DNA of 64,000 nt from Thermococcus sp. 2319x1 (GCF_001484685.1 NZ_CP012200.1:862321-926320); one strand, 5' to 3'; shown: positions 9,328 to 18,532, counted from the stretch's first letter. Notes: a model not told the origin generated them from the sequence alone. Numbers and translations: made by a program.

Positions 9328-10484
9328 GGGGAAGACTGTTGAGCTTTTCCCTTTTTGGCGAGAGCCACGGAAAGGCGATTGGAGTACTGATAGAGGGGCT
9401 TCCCCCCGGGATAGAGGTCAGCCTTGAGGAGCTAAGAAAGGAGCTTGAGAGGAGGAAGGGCATAGAGAGGTTCTCCACCAAAAGGAAAGAGACCGACGAG
9501 CCAAGGATCATCTCCGGAGTCTTCAGGGAAAGAACCACAGGGGCACCAGTTGCAGTGATCGTGGAGAACAGAGATGTAGATTCCTCACACTACGAAGAGA
9601 TAAAGAACACGCCGAGACCGGGGCATGCGGACTATCCCGCGAGGGTAAAGTACTTCGGCTACAACGACTACCGAGGTGGGGGCCACTTTTCGGGGAGACT
9701 GACGGTTGGGGTCGTTATAGCGGGCTACTTCGCGAAAAAACTCCTCGAAAGGGAAGGAATAGCTGTTAGGGCTTACCTCAAGAGGATAGGGTGCGTAGAG
9801 GCTCATGTTTCTCCCGGGGAACTGCTCAACTCAGAAAACCCCTACTGCCCCGACGAGAGGGCCTTCGAGGCTATGATGGAGGAGATGGAACGGGCCAGAA
9901 AGGCTGGCGATAGTGTGGGGGGTGTTATTGAGGCCGTCGCCTTCAATGTTCCTCCCGGCCTTGGCGGGCCCTGGGAAGAGGACATTGAGGCGGACATAGC
10001 ATCGGCCCTCTTCAGGATCCCCGCTGTCAAAGGGGTTGAGTTTGGACTTGGCTTCAGGTTCGCCGAGCTCAGGGGAAGTCAGGCCAACGATCCCTTTCTC
10101 CTGAAGGACGGAAAGGTTGTGACCGAGACCAACAACCACGGCGGTGTTCTCGGTGGCATAACCACGGGGATGCCGCTCGTGGTTAGAGTTGCTTTCAAGC
10201 CGGCCCCCTCTATATACCTCCCCCAGAGAACAGTTGACCTGGAGAGGATGGAGGATGTTACACTCAAGCTTAGAGGGCGCTTTGACTCCTGCATAGTCCC
10301 AAAGGCCCTCCCCGTCGTGGAGGGAGCCCTTGCTTTCGTAATAGCCGACCACCTCCTAAGAAGGAGGGCCTGGGAAGGGTTGGTTGGTGAGTCCAAAATA
10401 TTAAATTCCGGGATTCGACTCCAAAACGGTGAGGTGATGTCCCACCAATATCAAACCCAGAACCTTTGGAGCTCGCCCTTTTGA
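9324..10484 (+). CDS. aroC: Chorismate synthase
   Basis: An FMN-dependent lyase forming chorismate from EPSP. It shows SFSLFGESHGKAIG at the N-terminus, RPGHADYPARVKYFGYNDYRGGGHFSGR, GGVIEAV, TNNHGGVLGGITTGMP and RFDSCIVPKALPVVEGALAF. ATG 9324 overlaps the aroA stop (ATGA). At 386 residues it is about 25-30 longer than expected: the natural end seems to be near HLLRRRAWEG, and the tail to 10484 runs through a TATA-like box and the third GGTGATG repeat. The extension may be a lost stop codon rather than functional protein. Confidence 0.93.
   Translation: MRGRLLSFSLFGESHGKAIGVLIEGLPPGIEVSLEELRKELERRKGIERFSTKRKETDEPRIISGVFRERTTGAPVAVIVENRDVDSSHYEEIKNTPRPGHADYPARVKYFGYNDYRGGGHFSGRLTVGVVIAGYFAKKLLEREGIAVRAYLKRIGCVEAHVSPGELLNSENPYCPDERAFEAMMEEMERARKAGDSVGGVIEAVAFNVPPGLGGPWEEDIEADIASALFRIPAVKGVEFGLGFRFAELRGSQANDPFLLKDGKVVTETNNHGGVLGGITTGMPLVVRVAFKPAPSIYLPQRTVDLERMEDVTLKLRGRFDSCIVPKALPVVEGALAFVIADHLLRRRAWEGLVGESKILNSGIRLQNGEVMSHQYQTQNLWSSPF
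10397..10451 (+). promoter_or_regulatory. Internal promoter and repeat before the Phe/Tyr branch
   Basis: An AT-rich TATA-like stretch, AAATATTAAA at about 10397-10406, is followed by GGTGATGTCCCACCAAT at 10433-10449, the third copy of the repeat at the aro operon head. The distance from TATA to repeat is alike in the two places. ATG 10437 in the repeat, with GGTGAGG just upstream, begins MSHQYQTQNLWSSPF, in phase with the extended aroC frame and ending at its stop. This suggests separate, co-ordinated expression of chorismate mutase, the aminotransferase and tyrA. Confidence 0.45.
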
Positions 10485-10714
10485 GGAGAAGGATAGACGA
10501 GATTGATAAGGAGATTATCCACCTCCTCCAGGAAAGGTTTGAGATAGCAAGGAAAATTGGGGAGGTTAAGCTCAAGTCGGGCCTCCCGGTTTACGACCCG
10601 AAGAGGGAGGAGGAAGTCCTCCTGAGGGCCGGCAACTTCAGGAGGGTTTTTGAAACAATACTTGAGGTGAGCAAGGATGTTCAACGTTTACGAATTCTTC
10701 AACAGGATAAATGA
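10466..10714 (+). CDS. Chorismate mutase (AroQ type)
   Basis: An 82-residue all-helical AroQ-fold mutase that rearranges chorismate to prephenate. LRRRIDEIDKEIIHLLQERF at the N-terminus and IARKIGEVKLKSG with DPKREEEVL are the usual active-site helices (Arg, Lys, Asp, Glu). TTG 10466 is the only reasonable start; an in-frame stop lies at 10430-10432 and the ribosome site is weak, so translation may be coupled to the aroC end, which it overlaps. It is a stand-alone mutase, not fused to prephenate dehydrogenase or dehydratase. Confidence 0.88.
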   Translation: MELALLRRRIDEIDKEIIHLLQERFEIARKIGEVKLKSGLPVYDPKREEEVLLRAGNFRRVFETILEVSKDVQRLRILQQDK

Positions 10715-11771
10715 GGTAAAACCTGAATCAAGACTCGACGTCGGACAGCCGGACATACCGGTTCGGGTAGAGATCATTGAGGAGACCATAGAGTCTCTCA
10801 GGAGGGGAGAGACTGGTTACACGAACACTGGCGGAATACGGGAACTCAGGGAGAAGATAGCCGAGGTCGAGGGAGTTTCAGCTGATAAAGTAATAATCGC
10901 CCCGGGTGCCAAGATCCTCATAGCGGCCGAGATAGCCTCCGCGAGGAGAGTTGCTGTTGTTTCACCCCACTGGAACGCCTATTCGCTGATAGCCCATCAG
11001 TTCGGGAAGGAGGTAGAGGTGATAAGAACGACCATTGAGGAGAAATGGACTCCAGGAGTTGAGGACATAAAAGCCGACCTCCTAATCATCAACTATCCAA
11101 ACAACCCGACGGGGAGGGTTTTATCGGCAAAGGAGCTCAGGGGAATCCTTGAGGCCGCTGAAGAAAAAGGAGTTAAGGTGCTGTCCGACGAGGTTTACGC
11201 TGAGCTCAGCTTCACTCGCTTTACTCCCGCGAGAGAGCTTTGCGAGAACGTTGTTACTGTGAAGAGCTTTTCCAAGCTCTACTCGATGACGGGCTTCAGG
11301 CTGGGCTACGCTATAGGCGAAAGGGACGAAATAAGAAGGATTCAGAGGTTCATTGAGAGCACCGTAACTTGTGTTCCGCCCTTTGTCCAGAAGGCTGGAA
11401 TAAAGGCCCTTGAACTCAGAGAGGAGCTCTCAAGGGAGGTCAGGAAAATCTACCTCGAGAGGGCCAGAATGGCCTCAAAGGTGCTCGGGGGATTCGACTT
11501 CGTTGAGCCCGAAGGAGCGTTTTACATCTTCCTCAGAACGCCTCAGGACGGCATGGCCTTCGCAGAGAGGCTGCTCTCCAAGGGCGTGGCTGTTTTTCCG
11601 GGCATAGCATTTGGGGATTATCCAAACTTCATAAGGATATCCCTCTCTGGAAGGGGGCTTGAGAGGGGCTTAAGAATCATTAGGGAGGAGTTGGAATGCG
11701 CCTTGGAATCGCGGGCTACGGAAGGATGGGAAGGCTCTTCGAGAGGTGTCTCGGTGGAAGGTTCGAGGTGA
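10677..11771 (+). CDS. PLP-dependent aminotransferase, probably aromatic/aspartate type
   Basis: A 364-residue fold-type-I aminotransferase. The PLP lysine is in KSFSKLYSMTGFRLGYA; NYPNNPTG, SDEVYAEL and the C-terminal arginine region FIRISLSGR are also seen. Its place between chorismate mutase and prephenate dehydrogenase suggests it transaminates prephenate, phenylpyruvate or hydroxyphenylpyruvate. The specificity is an inference from position. ATG 10677 overlaps chorismate mutase. The last 25 residues (after REELECAL) overlap tyrA and look like an extension past the usual end. Confidence 0.85.
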   Translation: MFNVYEFFNRINEVKPESRLDVGQPDIPVRVEIIEETIESLRRGETGYTNTGGIRELREKIAEVEGVSADKVIIAPGAKILIAAEIASARRVAVVSPHWNAYSLIAHQFGKEVEVIRTTIEEKWTPGVEDIKADLLIINYPNNPTGRVLSAKELRGILEAAEEKGVKVLSDEVYAELSFTRFTPARELCENVVTVKSFSKLYSMTGFRLGYAIGERDEIRRIQRFIESTVTCVPPFVQKAGIKALELREELSREVRKIYLERARMASKVLGGFDFVEPEGAFYIFLRTPQDGMAFAERLLSKGVAVFPGIAFGDYPNFIRISLSGRGLERGLRIIREELECALESRATEGWEGSSRGVSVEGSR

Positions 11772-12466
11772 TCTTCTACTCCGAGCACGGGCGGAGCGAC
11801 GTAGAATCACTGGAGGAGCTCTACCTGAAGTCCGACGTAGTAATGGTGGCTTCCTCCCTCGCCTCCACTCCCGAAAGGCTTGGGAAGCTCGCGGAGATTT
11901 CAAGGGAGTACGGTGGAAAAAAGATCGTCTTTGATATAGCCACGTTCAAGTCCCACGTTATCAAGGCCTACACTGGTTTCAGCGAGGAAACAACCGTCGC
12001 AAGCGTGCATCCCATGTTCGGGCCCGGCGCGAAGACCATCGAGGGGAAGAGGTTCATAGTCGTCCCCATACCCGGAAGGGAAGAAGGTGCGGAGAAAGTT
12101 GCTGACTTTATACGTTCCTTCGGGGGGAAGGTGACCTTCCTCGACTGGAAGACCCACGATAAAATGATGGGCTTCGTCATAGGCGTCCCCTACTTCATCG
12201 GATTAGGTTACCTCTCATTCTCCCGCAAGCTTAGACTGGAGGAGTTCGGCGGCACGTCTTGGGCCTTCCTGGAGACCTACGGAAAAGCTGTGCTCCACGA
12301 CTCTCCCGATTTTATAAGAGATGTTCTCAGCCTGTCCAGGGAGCAGATAGAGGATTTCCTCAACTTCCTCAGGGAAAACCCGCCGAATCCCGGGGCTCTT
12401 ATAGGGGAGTTTGAAAGGGAAGAAATAAAGGAAGCTTACAGGAGGTTCTACAAAACCTTGGAGTAG
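11696..12466 (+). CDS. tyrA: Prephenate dehydrogenase
   Basis: A 256-residue NAD(P)-dependent enzyme with the N-terminal GIAGYGRMG Rossmann loop, DIATFKS, the catalytic-site SVHPMFGP (His105) and an all-helical C-terminal domain. It oxidises prephenate to 4-hydroxyphenylpyruvate for tyrosine. It starts inside the aminotransferase gene and its last 19 bases overlap the end of trpA on the other strand. No prephenate dehydratase gene for phenylalanine is visible in the window. Confidence 0.88.
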   Translation: MRLGIAGYGRMGRLFERCLGGRFEVIFYSEHGRSDVESLEELYLKSDVVMVASSLASTPERLGKLAEISREYGGKKIVFDIATFKSHVIKAYTGFSEETTVASVHPMFGPGAKTIEGKRFIVVPIPGREEGAEKVADFIRSFGGKVTFLDWKTHDKMMGFVIGVPYFIGLGYLSFSRKLRLEEFGGTSWAFLETYGKAVLHDSPDFIRDVLSLSREQIEDFLNFLRENPPNPGALIGEFEREEIKEAYRRFYKTLE

Positions 12467-13203
12467 CCCGAAAGCTCCGCCACTTTCTTCCTCAGCTCCT
12501 CCACAGGGTTATCGCTCCGTGAGATAACCTCTATCAGCGCGCTACCGACAACAACCCCGTCCGCTCCGGCATTCAAAAGCGCCTCCACCTGCTCCCTTCT
12601 CGAAACGCCGAAGCCGACGGCCACCTTGTTGTTGCACACCCGTTTGGCACGCCTTACGAACTCAAAAGCGGTCTCGGGAAGCCTTTCGCGAGCTCCGGTA
12701 GTTCCGTAGAGCGAGATGAGATAGACGAAGCCGGTCGATGCCTTGTCTATCTCCCTGAGCCTTTCATCAGGGGTGTTTGGAGCCGCCAAAAATACTGTCT
12801 TTATCCCCTCCTCCCTCGCAATGTCGAGAAATTCGCCAGCGTGGCTCACGGGAAGATCTACCACGAGTATTCCATCGGCACCACAGGCCTTGGCCTCTCC
12901 GAGGAACTTTCTAACGCCCGTCCTGAAAACCGGGTTGTAGTAGGTCATCAGGATTAAGGGGATTGAAGAGTGCCGCCTGAACTCGCGGAGGAGCTGGAAG
13001 AGGCTCCCAAGTTTGAACCCGTTCTTGAGGGCCCGATAGTGGGACTCTTGGATCGCCTTCCCATCGGCTATCGGGTCGCTGAATGGAATTCCAAGCTCTA
13101 TCACTCCGGAAAACTCCTCGATTGCGAGTAAGAACTCAAGGGTCTTTTCAACGCTGGGATCCCCGGCGGTGAGGTAGGGAATCAGCGAGTCCCTCTCAAA
13201 CAT
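12448..13203 (-). CDS. trpA: Tryptophan synthase alpha subunit
   Basis: A 251-residue TIM-barrel that cleaves indole-3-glycerol phosphate to indole and passes it to TrpB. Catalytic Glu and Asp regions are visible in [15 protein letters not shown] and in [10 protein letters not shown]; the phosphate-binding [11 protein letters not shown] and GVVVGSALI follow. It is the last gene of the trp operon, overlaps trpB by 22 bases, and its 3' end overlaps tyrA convergently. Confidence 0.94.
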   Translation of the reverse strand: MFERDSLIPYLTAGDPSVEKTLEFLLAIEEFSGVIELGIPFSDPIADGKAIQESHYRALKNGFKLGSLFQLLREFRRHSSIPLILMTYYNPVFRTGVRKFLGEAKACGADGILVVDLPVSHAGEFLDIAREEGIKTVFLAAPNTPDERLREIDKASTGFVYLISLYGTTGARERLPETAFEFVRRAKRVCNNKVAVGFGVSRREQVEALLNAGADGVVVGSALIEVISRSDNPVEELRKKVAELSGYSKVL

Positions 13204-14366
13204 TTCCCAAACCTCCTGACTATGTCCAGATCCTTGTCGCCCCTCCCCGATAGGTTCACGATTATTATCTCATCCCTCTCCATCTCGGGGGCAATTTTCA
13301 TCGCGTAGGCTATCGCGTGGGCCGATTCGAGCGCTGGCAATATTCCCTCCGTCCTGGAAAGCTCGTGGAAGGCCTTAAGGGCTTCACCGTCAGTTACTGT
13401 GACGTACTCGGCTCTTCCACTCTCCTTGAGATACGCATGCTCGGGACCCACACCGGGGTAATCGAGTCCCGCCGAAACGCTGTGTGCGGGGGTTATCTGT
13501 CCCTCCTCGTTCTGGAGGAAGTAGCTGAGCATGCCGTGGAAAACACCGAGCTCACCCGCGTTCAGCGAAGCCGCGTGAAGACCCGTTTCGAGACCCTTTC
13601 CCCCGGCCTCAACGCCTATGAGCCGGACTCTATCCCCCATGAAGGGGTAGAAGATGCCCATTGCGTTGCTTCCCCCTCCGACGCACGCAATCACTGCATC
13701 CGGTAAAGTGCCCTCGGCTTCAAGTATCTGCTCCCTGGCTTCCCTGCCTATTACCGACTGGAAGTCCCTCACGATGATAGGGTAGGGATAGGGCCCGACG
13801 ACAGAGCCTATGAGGTAGTGGGAATACTCAAAGGTGGTGACCCAGTCACGTAGGGCCTCGTTTATGGCATCCTTTAGAGTTCTTGAGCCACTTTCAACCG
13901 GAATAACCTTCGCACCGAGGAGCTTCATACGGAAGACGTTCATCCTCTGCCTCTTGACGTCTTCAGCACCCATGTAGACATCAACCTTCATCCCTAAAAG
14001 CGCGCCTGCCATGGCCGTAGCAACTCCGTGCTGGCCCGCTCCAGTTTCGGCTATTAGCCTCTTCTTCCCCATGAACTTGGCGAGGAGGGCCTGGCCTATG
14101 CCGTTGTTCGTCTTGTGGGCCCCTCCGTGTAGGAGGTCTTCCCTCTTGAGGTATATCTTCGCCCCTCCAAGCTTCTTACTCAACCTCTCCGCGTAGTAGA
14201 GGGGCGTTGGTCTGCCGGCCCAGTTCCGAAGGTAGTACTCAAGGGCATTCCGGAATTCTGGATCGTCCTTAAACTTTTTGTAAGCCTTTTCAAGCTCTCT
14301 CAAAGGTTCGATAAGTGTTTCGGGGACGAACTGTCCCCCAAACCTGCCAAAGAACATTTCATCCAT
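13182..14366 (-). CDS. trpB: Tryptophan synthase beta subunit (TrpB1)
   Basis: A 394-residue PLP enzyme condensing indole with serine. The PLP lysine is in [14 protein letters not shown], the substrate loop in [12 protein letters not shown], and the phosphate-binding [10 protein letters not shown] is present. The N-terminal [12 protein letters not shown] marks the classical TrpB1 type that pairs with TrpA rather than TrpB2. It overlaps trpF by 8 bases and trpA by 22. Confidence 0.95.
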   Translation of the reverse strand: MDEMFFGRFGGQFVPETLIEPLRELEKAYKKFKDDPEFRNALEYYLRNWAGRPTPLYYAERLSKKLGGAKIYLKREDLLHGGAHKTNNGIGQALLAKFMGKKRLIAETGAGQHGVATAMAGALLGMKVDVYMGAEDVKRQRMNVFRMKLLGAKVIPVESGSRTLKDAINEALRDWVTTFEYSHYLIGSVVGPYPYPIIVRDFQSVIGREAREQILEAEGTLPDAVIACVGGGSNAMGIFYPFMGDRVRLIGVEAGGKGLETGLHAASLNAGELGVFHGMLSYFLQNEEGQITPAHSVSAGLDYPGVGPEHAYLKESGRAEYVTVTDGEALKAFHELSRTEGILPALESAHAIAYAMKIAPEMERDEIIIVNLSGRGDKDLDIVRRFGKCLRGTR

Positions 14367-14985
14367 TCCTCACCACCGCCATGAAAGCTTCTATCAAATC
14401 CCTGTCCTTGACGCCGTTCCTCTCAACGCCACTTGAAACGTCAACCCCGGCGGGTTTAACCCACCTAATCGCCTCCCCCACGTTCTCGGGGGTCAAACCT
14501 CCAGCTAAGACTATCGGGTACTTCCTCGCTATTATCGCGCTTACCCTGTAGTCGTGCCTTTTCCCGCTACCGGCTCCGGTGTCAAGGAGTATCTTGTCCA
14601 CCTCGTACTCTCCTATAAGCTCAAGGAGCTTTTCCGCATCTTCCAAGGGATCGTCGCTCTTCCTGGGAACCGTGAAGGCCTTCATAACACTTACCCCGTA
14701 CTCCTCTTTCAACCTGTTGACGGCCTTGGGGTGCATGTCCGAGTGTACCTGGACGTATTCAGCTCCGGTCTTCTCTACCGCGTTGGCCCACTCAGGGAAG
14801 GTCTTCATAGTCGAGACGAGGTATACCGAGATCTCGGCCATCTCAATCAGCTCTGCGGCCGTTTTCAGTGGCACCTTTCTCTTCGACTTTGAGTTCACAA
14901 CAACGCCCGTTGCATCCGCGTACCTCTCGACCAGTCTGAGCTCGTCTACCGTTTTTATGCCGCATATCTTAACGAACTCCACCAT
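14359..14985 (-). CDS. trpF: Phosphoribosylanthranilate isomerase
   Basis: A 208-residue TIM-barrel isomerase. The catalytic Cys is in [10 protein letters not shown] at the N-terminus and the general acid Asp in [24 protein letters not shown] and [15 protein letters not shown] form the phosphate site. It overlaps trpG and trpB. Confidence 0.94.
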   Translation of the reverse strand: MVEFVKICGIKTVDELRLVERYADATGVVVNSKSKRKVPLKTAAELIEMAEISVYLVSTMKTFPEWANAVEKTGAEYVQVHSDMHPKAVNRLKEEYGVSVMKAFTVPRKSDDPLEDAEKLLELIGEYEVDKILLDTGAGSGKRHDYRVSAIIARKYPIVLAGGLTPENVGEAIRWVKPAGVDVSSGVERNGVKDRDLIEAFMAVVRNG

Positions 14986-15556
14986 CCCTGCTCATCTCTA
15001 CGAAGTTTTTGATTATCCTAACCCCCTCCTTCCTCTCCCATTCGGTCAGAACGCTTTCAGGGTGGAACTGGAGGCCCTCTATCGGGAGCTTCCTGTGCCT
15101 TATCCCCATCACCACGTTATCGTCGAGGGAAACCGCGCTCACCTCGAACTCCCTCGGCACTTCCAGAACGGCAAGGGAGTGGTACCTGCCTGCCCTCAGA
15201 GGGTTCTTGACGCCCCTCAAAACGCCCTTTCCGTCGTGCCCTACTGGGCTGGCCTTTCCATGCCTTGGATTGACCCTCCCAACCTTACCACCAAAAGCCG
15301 TCGCTATTATCTGGTGACCGAGGCAGACTCCGAGGACAGGCACTTCCGCTTCAAGGACTATCTCCGGCGAGTTTCCCACTTCCCTTCTCTCGAGCGGGTG
15401 CCCCGGCCCGGGGGAGATTATCACTCCGTCAGGATCGAGCCTTCTGAGCTCTCCCAGCGTTATCGTGTTCGGAACGACCTTCACCCTGTCGAAGAGGGAA
15501 GCATACTCGGCTAAATTCCAGACGAAGGAGTCCCTGTTGTTTACGAGGACTATCAC
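14969..15556 (-). CDS. trpG: Anthranilate synthase, glutamine amidotransferase subunit
   Basis: A 195-residue class I glutaminase. The oxyanion strand is ISPGPGHPLER, the nucleophile Cys lies in GVCLGHQIIA, and the His-Glu pair is in LQFHPESVLTEW. It feeds ammonia to TrpE. It overlaps the trpE stop by 4 bases, as is usual for the pair. Confidence 0.94.
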   Translation of the reverse strand: MIVLVNNRDSFVWNLAEYASLFDRVKVVPNTITLGELRRLDPDGVIISPGPGHPLERREVGNSPEIVLEAEVPVLGVCLGHQIIATAFGGKVGRVNPRHGKASPVGHDGKGVLRGVKNPLRAGRYHSLAVLEVPREFEVSAVSLDDNVVMGIRHRKLPIEGLQFHPESVLTEWERKEGVRIIKNFVEMSRDGGVR

Positions 15557-16854
15557 CCTTCCACCCCCAGCGCCTTCAGAACGGCCCTCATCTTGTTCTC
15601 GGTCTCGAAGAACTCCTTCTCCGGAACCGAATCCGCAACTATACCTGCCCCGGCCCTAACGCTCGCTTTCCTACCCTCAATCTCAGCCATCCTTATCGCT
15701 ATCGCCATGTCAGCATCTCCAGTGAGGGAGAAGTACCCAACCGCTCCCCCGTAGACCCGTCTCCTACTCCTCTCCAGCTCGTCTATGATCTCCATCGCCC
15801 TTATCTTCGGTGCCCCAGTGAGCGTTCCGGCCGGGAAAGCCGCCTCCATGGCGTCGAACGCGTCCTTTCCATCGTCGAGCTCTCCAACGACCTCACTCTC
15901 TATGTGCTGGACGTGGCTGTACTTTAGGACGTCGAAGAAGCGGACAAGCCTAACGCTCCCGGACTTTGAAACCCTCCTGACGTCGTTCCTCGCAAGGTCA
16001 ACGAGCATGACGTGCTCGGCCCGCTCCTTCTCGTCGGAGAGAAGGGCTTTCTCCAGCTCCCTGTCTTCTTTCTCATTTCTCCCTCTCGGCGCTGTTCCGG
16101 CTATGGGGTTTATCTTGAAGGTTCTCCCCTCCACCGAGCCCATGGTTTCAGGTGAAGCCCCCACGACTGTCTTCTCGAACTCCAGAATGAAGGTATAGGG
16201 GGAAGGGTTGAGCTCCACTAATCTCCCGTAGATTTCGAGGGCATCGAGCTCCGTCCTGACCCTGTACTCGCGCGACAGAACCACCTGGAATACGTCGCCG
16301 GAGTAAATGTACTCCTTCCCAGCCCTTACCATCTCAATGAAATCCTCCATACCTGCGTCGGTCGAGATGACCTCCGAACTGCCGTCTTCAAACCTTAGCT
16401 CTCTCCTCCTGGCTCTTTCAACTATGGCCTCGGGATCAAAGGGGGCTTTCCCGAGGTAAAAGAAGGAGAGACCCCCCGTTGAATGGTCATAGATGAAAGT
16501 CCAGGGATAGTAGCCAAAGACGGAGGGCTCCTCTATTTTCCCCCCTATGACGGAATGGACCGAATCGTAGGATACGTAGCCCACAAAGCCGCCCATGAAC
16601 CTTCTACCATAGATTCTCTCCCCCATGAGTCCCTTGAGTGCCATAAAGGGGTTCCTCTCATCGGAAACCCGCTCCCCGTCGAGCTCAGTCCCCTCACCGA
16701 TCTCCACGACGAACTCCGGCTCGGCAGATATGTAGGTGAACCTGGCCTTCCTGGAGTCCTTTTCTGCAGAGCGAAGCATGAAGGGCATCCTGAGGTCTCT
16801 GAGGGCGCTGTAGAGCTTCAGAGGGTCAACGGGCTTCAACTTTTTGAGAGGCAT
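15553..16854 (-). CDS. trpE: Anthranilate synthase component I
   Basis: A 433-residue chorismate-using enzyme. The catalytic domain shows SPYTFILEFEKTVVGASPE, INPIAGTAPRGRNEKED, ERAEHVMLVDLARNDVRRV, FPAGTLTGAPKIRAMEIID and YGGAVGYFSLTGDAD. The N-terminal part carries ARFTYISAEPEFV, where feedback by tryptophan is usually sensed. It overlaps trpD by 19 bases. Confidence 0.95.
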   Translation of the reverse strand: MPLKKLKPVDPLKLYSALRDLRMPFMLRSAEKDSRKARFTYISAEPEFVVEIGEGTELDGERVSDERNPFMALKGLMGERIYGRRFMGGFVGYVSYDSVHSVIGGKIEEPSVFGYYPWTFIYDHSTGGLSFFYLGKAPFDPEAIVERARRRELRFEDGSSEVISTDAGMEDFIEMVRAGKEYIYSGDVFQVVLSREYRVRTELDALEIYGRLVELNPSPYTFILEFEKTVVGASPETMGSVEGRTFKINPIAGTAPRGRNEKEDRELEKALLSDEKERAEHVMLVDLARNDVRRVSKSGSVRLVRFFDVLKYSHVQHIESEVVGELDDGKDAFDAMEAAFPAGTLTGAPKIRAMEIIDELERSRRRVYGGAVGYFSLTGDADMAIAIRMAEIEGRKASVRAGAGIVADSVPEKEFFETENKMRAVLKALGVEG

Positions 16855-17813
16855 GCTATCTCCTCCAGTTTTTCAAGCATTCCTTGGCCTAAGGCTTCCC
16901 TGGCCATCTCAAAGCCCTCCCTGAAGTCCTCCGCAACCCCAGCGGCGTATAGGGCCGCTGATGCATTCACGAGAATGAAGTCCCTATCCTCCCTTCTTCC
17001 CGAACCCCCAAGAACTGCCCTTATCCTCGCGGCGCTCTCCTTTGGGGAAGAGCATGGAAGAGGTTTCACAGGCTTTATTCCAAAGTCCTCTGGCGAGAGG
17101 GTGTACCTCTCAATCCCTCCACCAACCTCCAGAACGAGGGTCTTTCCATGCGGAGATACCTCGTCCATGCCCGAACCGTGAACCACAAGGGCTCTCTCAA
17201 CCCCAAGGAACTCAAGGGCCTCCGCAACTGGCTCGAGGAGCTCTGGAGAATTGACCCCGACGACCTGGTATGCTGGATCCGCTGGGTTCGTGAGCGGCCC
17301 AAGGACGTTGAAGACGGTCTTTATACCGAGGGCTCTTCTCACGGGCATTATGGGTTTTAGTGCCGGGTGATAGGCGGGAGCGAAGATGAACGTAAAGTTC
17401 GTCTTTTCAACCATATCCCTGGCCTTTTCGGGCGGAATCCTTACGTTGATACCAAGCGCCTCAAGTACGTTGGCTGAGCCGCTCTTCGATGTTATGGAAA
17501 CGTTTCCGTGTTTAGCGACCCTCGTAAATGTTGAGAGAACCAACGCTGATGCCGTGCTTACGTTTATGGTTGAACTGCCGTCTCCCCCCGTTCCAGCAGT
17601 ATCGGCCACTTCCCCGAGGTCAAGCTTGATGGCGCTGTCCCTCATTGCCCTCGCCAGACCCGCGAGCTCTTCGCCGGTATAGCCCTTGGTCTGGAGCGCG
17701 GCCAGGTATGCTCCAATCAGTGCTTCACCGCTCTCCTTTAGCTCCGTAAAGAGCCCGTAGGCCTCTTCAAAGCTCAGGTTCTTCCCCTCGACGATCTTTG
17801 CCAGAAGGCTCAT
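16836..17813 (-). CDS. trpD: Anthranilate phosphoribosyltransferase
   Basis: A 325-residue enzyme joining anthranilate to PRPP. The PRPP-binding motif is DTAGTGGDGSSTINVST; KHGNVSITSKSGSANVLEALG, FTFIFAPAYHPALK, RRALGIKTVFNVLGPLTNPA and VHGSGMDEVSPHG are diagnostic. It overlaps trpC by 4 bases. Confidence 0.95.
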   Translation of the reverse strand: MSLLAKIVEGKNLSFEEAYGLFTELKESGEALIGAYLAALQTKGYTGEELAGLARAMRDSAIKLDLGEVADTAGTGGDGSSTINVSTASALVLSTFTRVAKHGNVSITSKSGSANVLEALGINVRIPPEKARDMVEKTNFTFIFAPAYHPALKPIMPVRRALGIKTVFNVLGPLTNPADPAYQVVGVNSPELLEPVAEALEFLGVERALVVHGSGMDEVSPHGKTLVLEVGGGIERYTLSPEDFGIKPVKPLPCSSPKESAARIRAVLGGSGRREDRDFILVNASAALYAAGVAEDFREGFEMAREALGQGMLEKLEEIACLSKS

Positions 17814-18496
17814 ACTTCCACCTCCACGAGCTCCCTGAGAAACTCTTCGGGGTTTGGAGCCCTCATGAGTGCGGTGCCTATCAAAGCAGCGTCCGTATGC
17901 TTAAGGGCCCTCCTCAGGTCTTCCGTGCCCACTATGCCGCTCTCGCTGACCTTCACGTATCTTTTTGGTATGAGCGGCGCTAACTTCTCGGTTAGACTCA
18001 CGTTGCCGTCGTCGAGCTCAAGCTTCCCTATGTCTCGGTTGTTTATTCCTATCATCGTTGAGTCCGTCTGGAGTGCTATTCCAAGCTCCTCCTCGCTGTG
18101 CACCTCCACAAGGGTGTCCAAGCCGTGCTCCTTCGCGAAGTCCACGAACTCTGGCAGTTGCTCCCTCAGAAGGCGCGTTATTAGGAGAACCGCCGAAGCT
18201 CCGGCTTCAGCTGTTTTCTCGACTTCCTCCTTAGTGGCTATGAAGTCCTTCCGCAAAACGGGCAGTTCTGTTTCCCTGCAGAGGGTTTTGAGGAACTCAA
18301 AGCTTCCCCTGAAGTACTTCGGGTCGGTTATGTAAGAGATACCAATCGCACCGGCCCTTTCATAGGCCCTCAGAATCTCAAAAGGATCCCTGCCCTTCAG
18401 AAGGTCCCCGTATTTCGGAGAATAGACCTTCAGCTCAGCTATTATGGCGTTCTTTTTGGCTTTTTTAATAGCCCTGCTCAATCCAAAAACAATCAC
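17810..18496 (-). CDS. trpC: Indole-3-glycerol phosphate synthase
   Basis: A 228-residue TIM-barrel. Catalytic Lys and Glu regions are visible in IIAELKVYSPKYGD, LPVLRKDFIATKEEVE, LDTLVEVHSEEEL, IGINNRDIGKLELD and VSESGIVGTEDLRR. It lacks any fused TrpF domain. The start is a GTG at 18496, ten or so bases after a GGTGAG site and about 14 bases after the predicted transcript start. It is the first gene of the order C-D-E-G-F-B-A, usual for Thermococcales. Confidence 0.94.
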   Translation of the reverse strand: MIVFGLSRAIKKAKKNAIIAELKVYSPKYGDLLKGRDPFEILRAYERAGAIGISYITDPKYFRGSFEFLKTLCRETELPVLRKDFIATKEEVEKTAEAGASAVLLITRLLREQLPEFVDFAKEHGLDTLVEVHSEEELGIALQTDSTMIGINNRDIGKLELDDGNVSLTEKLAPLIPKRYVKVSESGIVGTEDLRRALKHTDAALIGTALMRAPNPEEFLRELVEVEV

Positions 18497-18532
18497 CCAC
18501 TTGAGCTCACCGGTATTAAAAAGGAGAGCTCC

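Noticed and set aside
14579-15514. A 311-codon plus-strand frame across trpF and trpG
   Set aside because: It is antisense to two well-conserved genes and has Ser/Pro-rich shadow composition.
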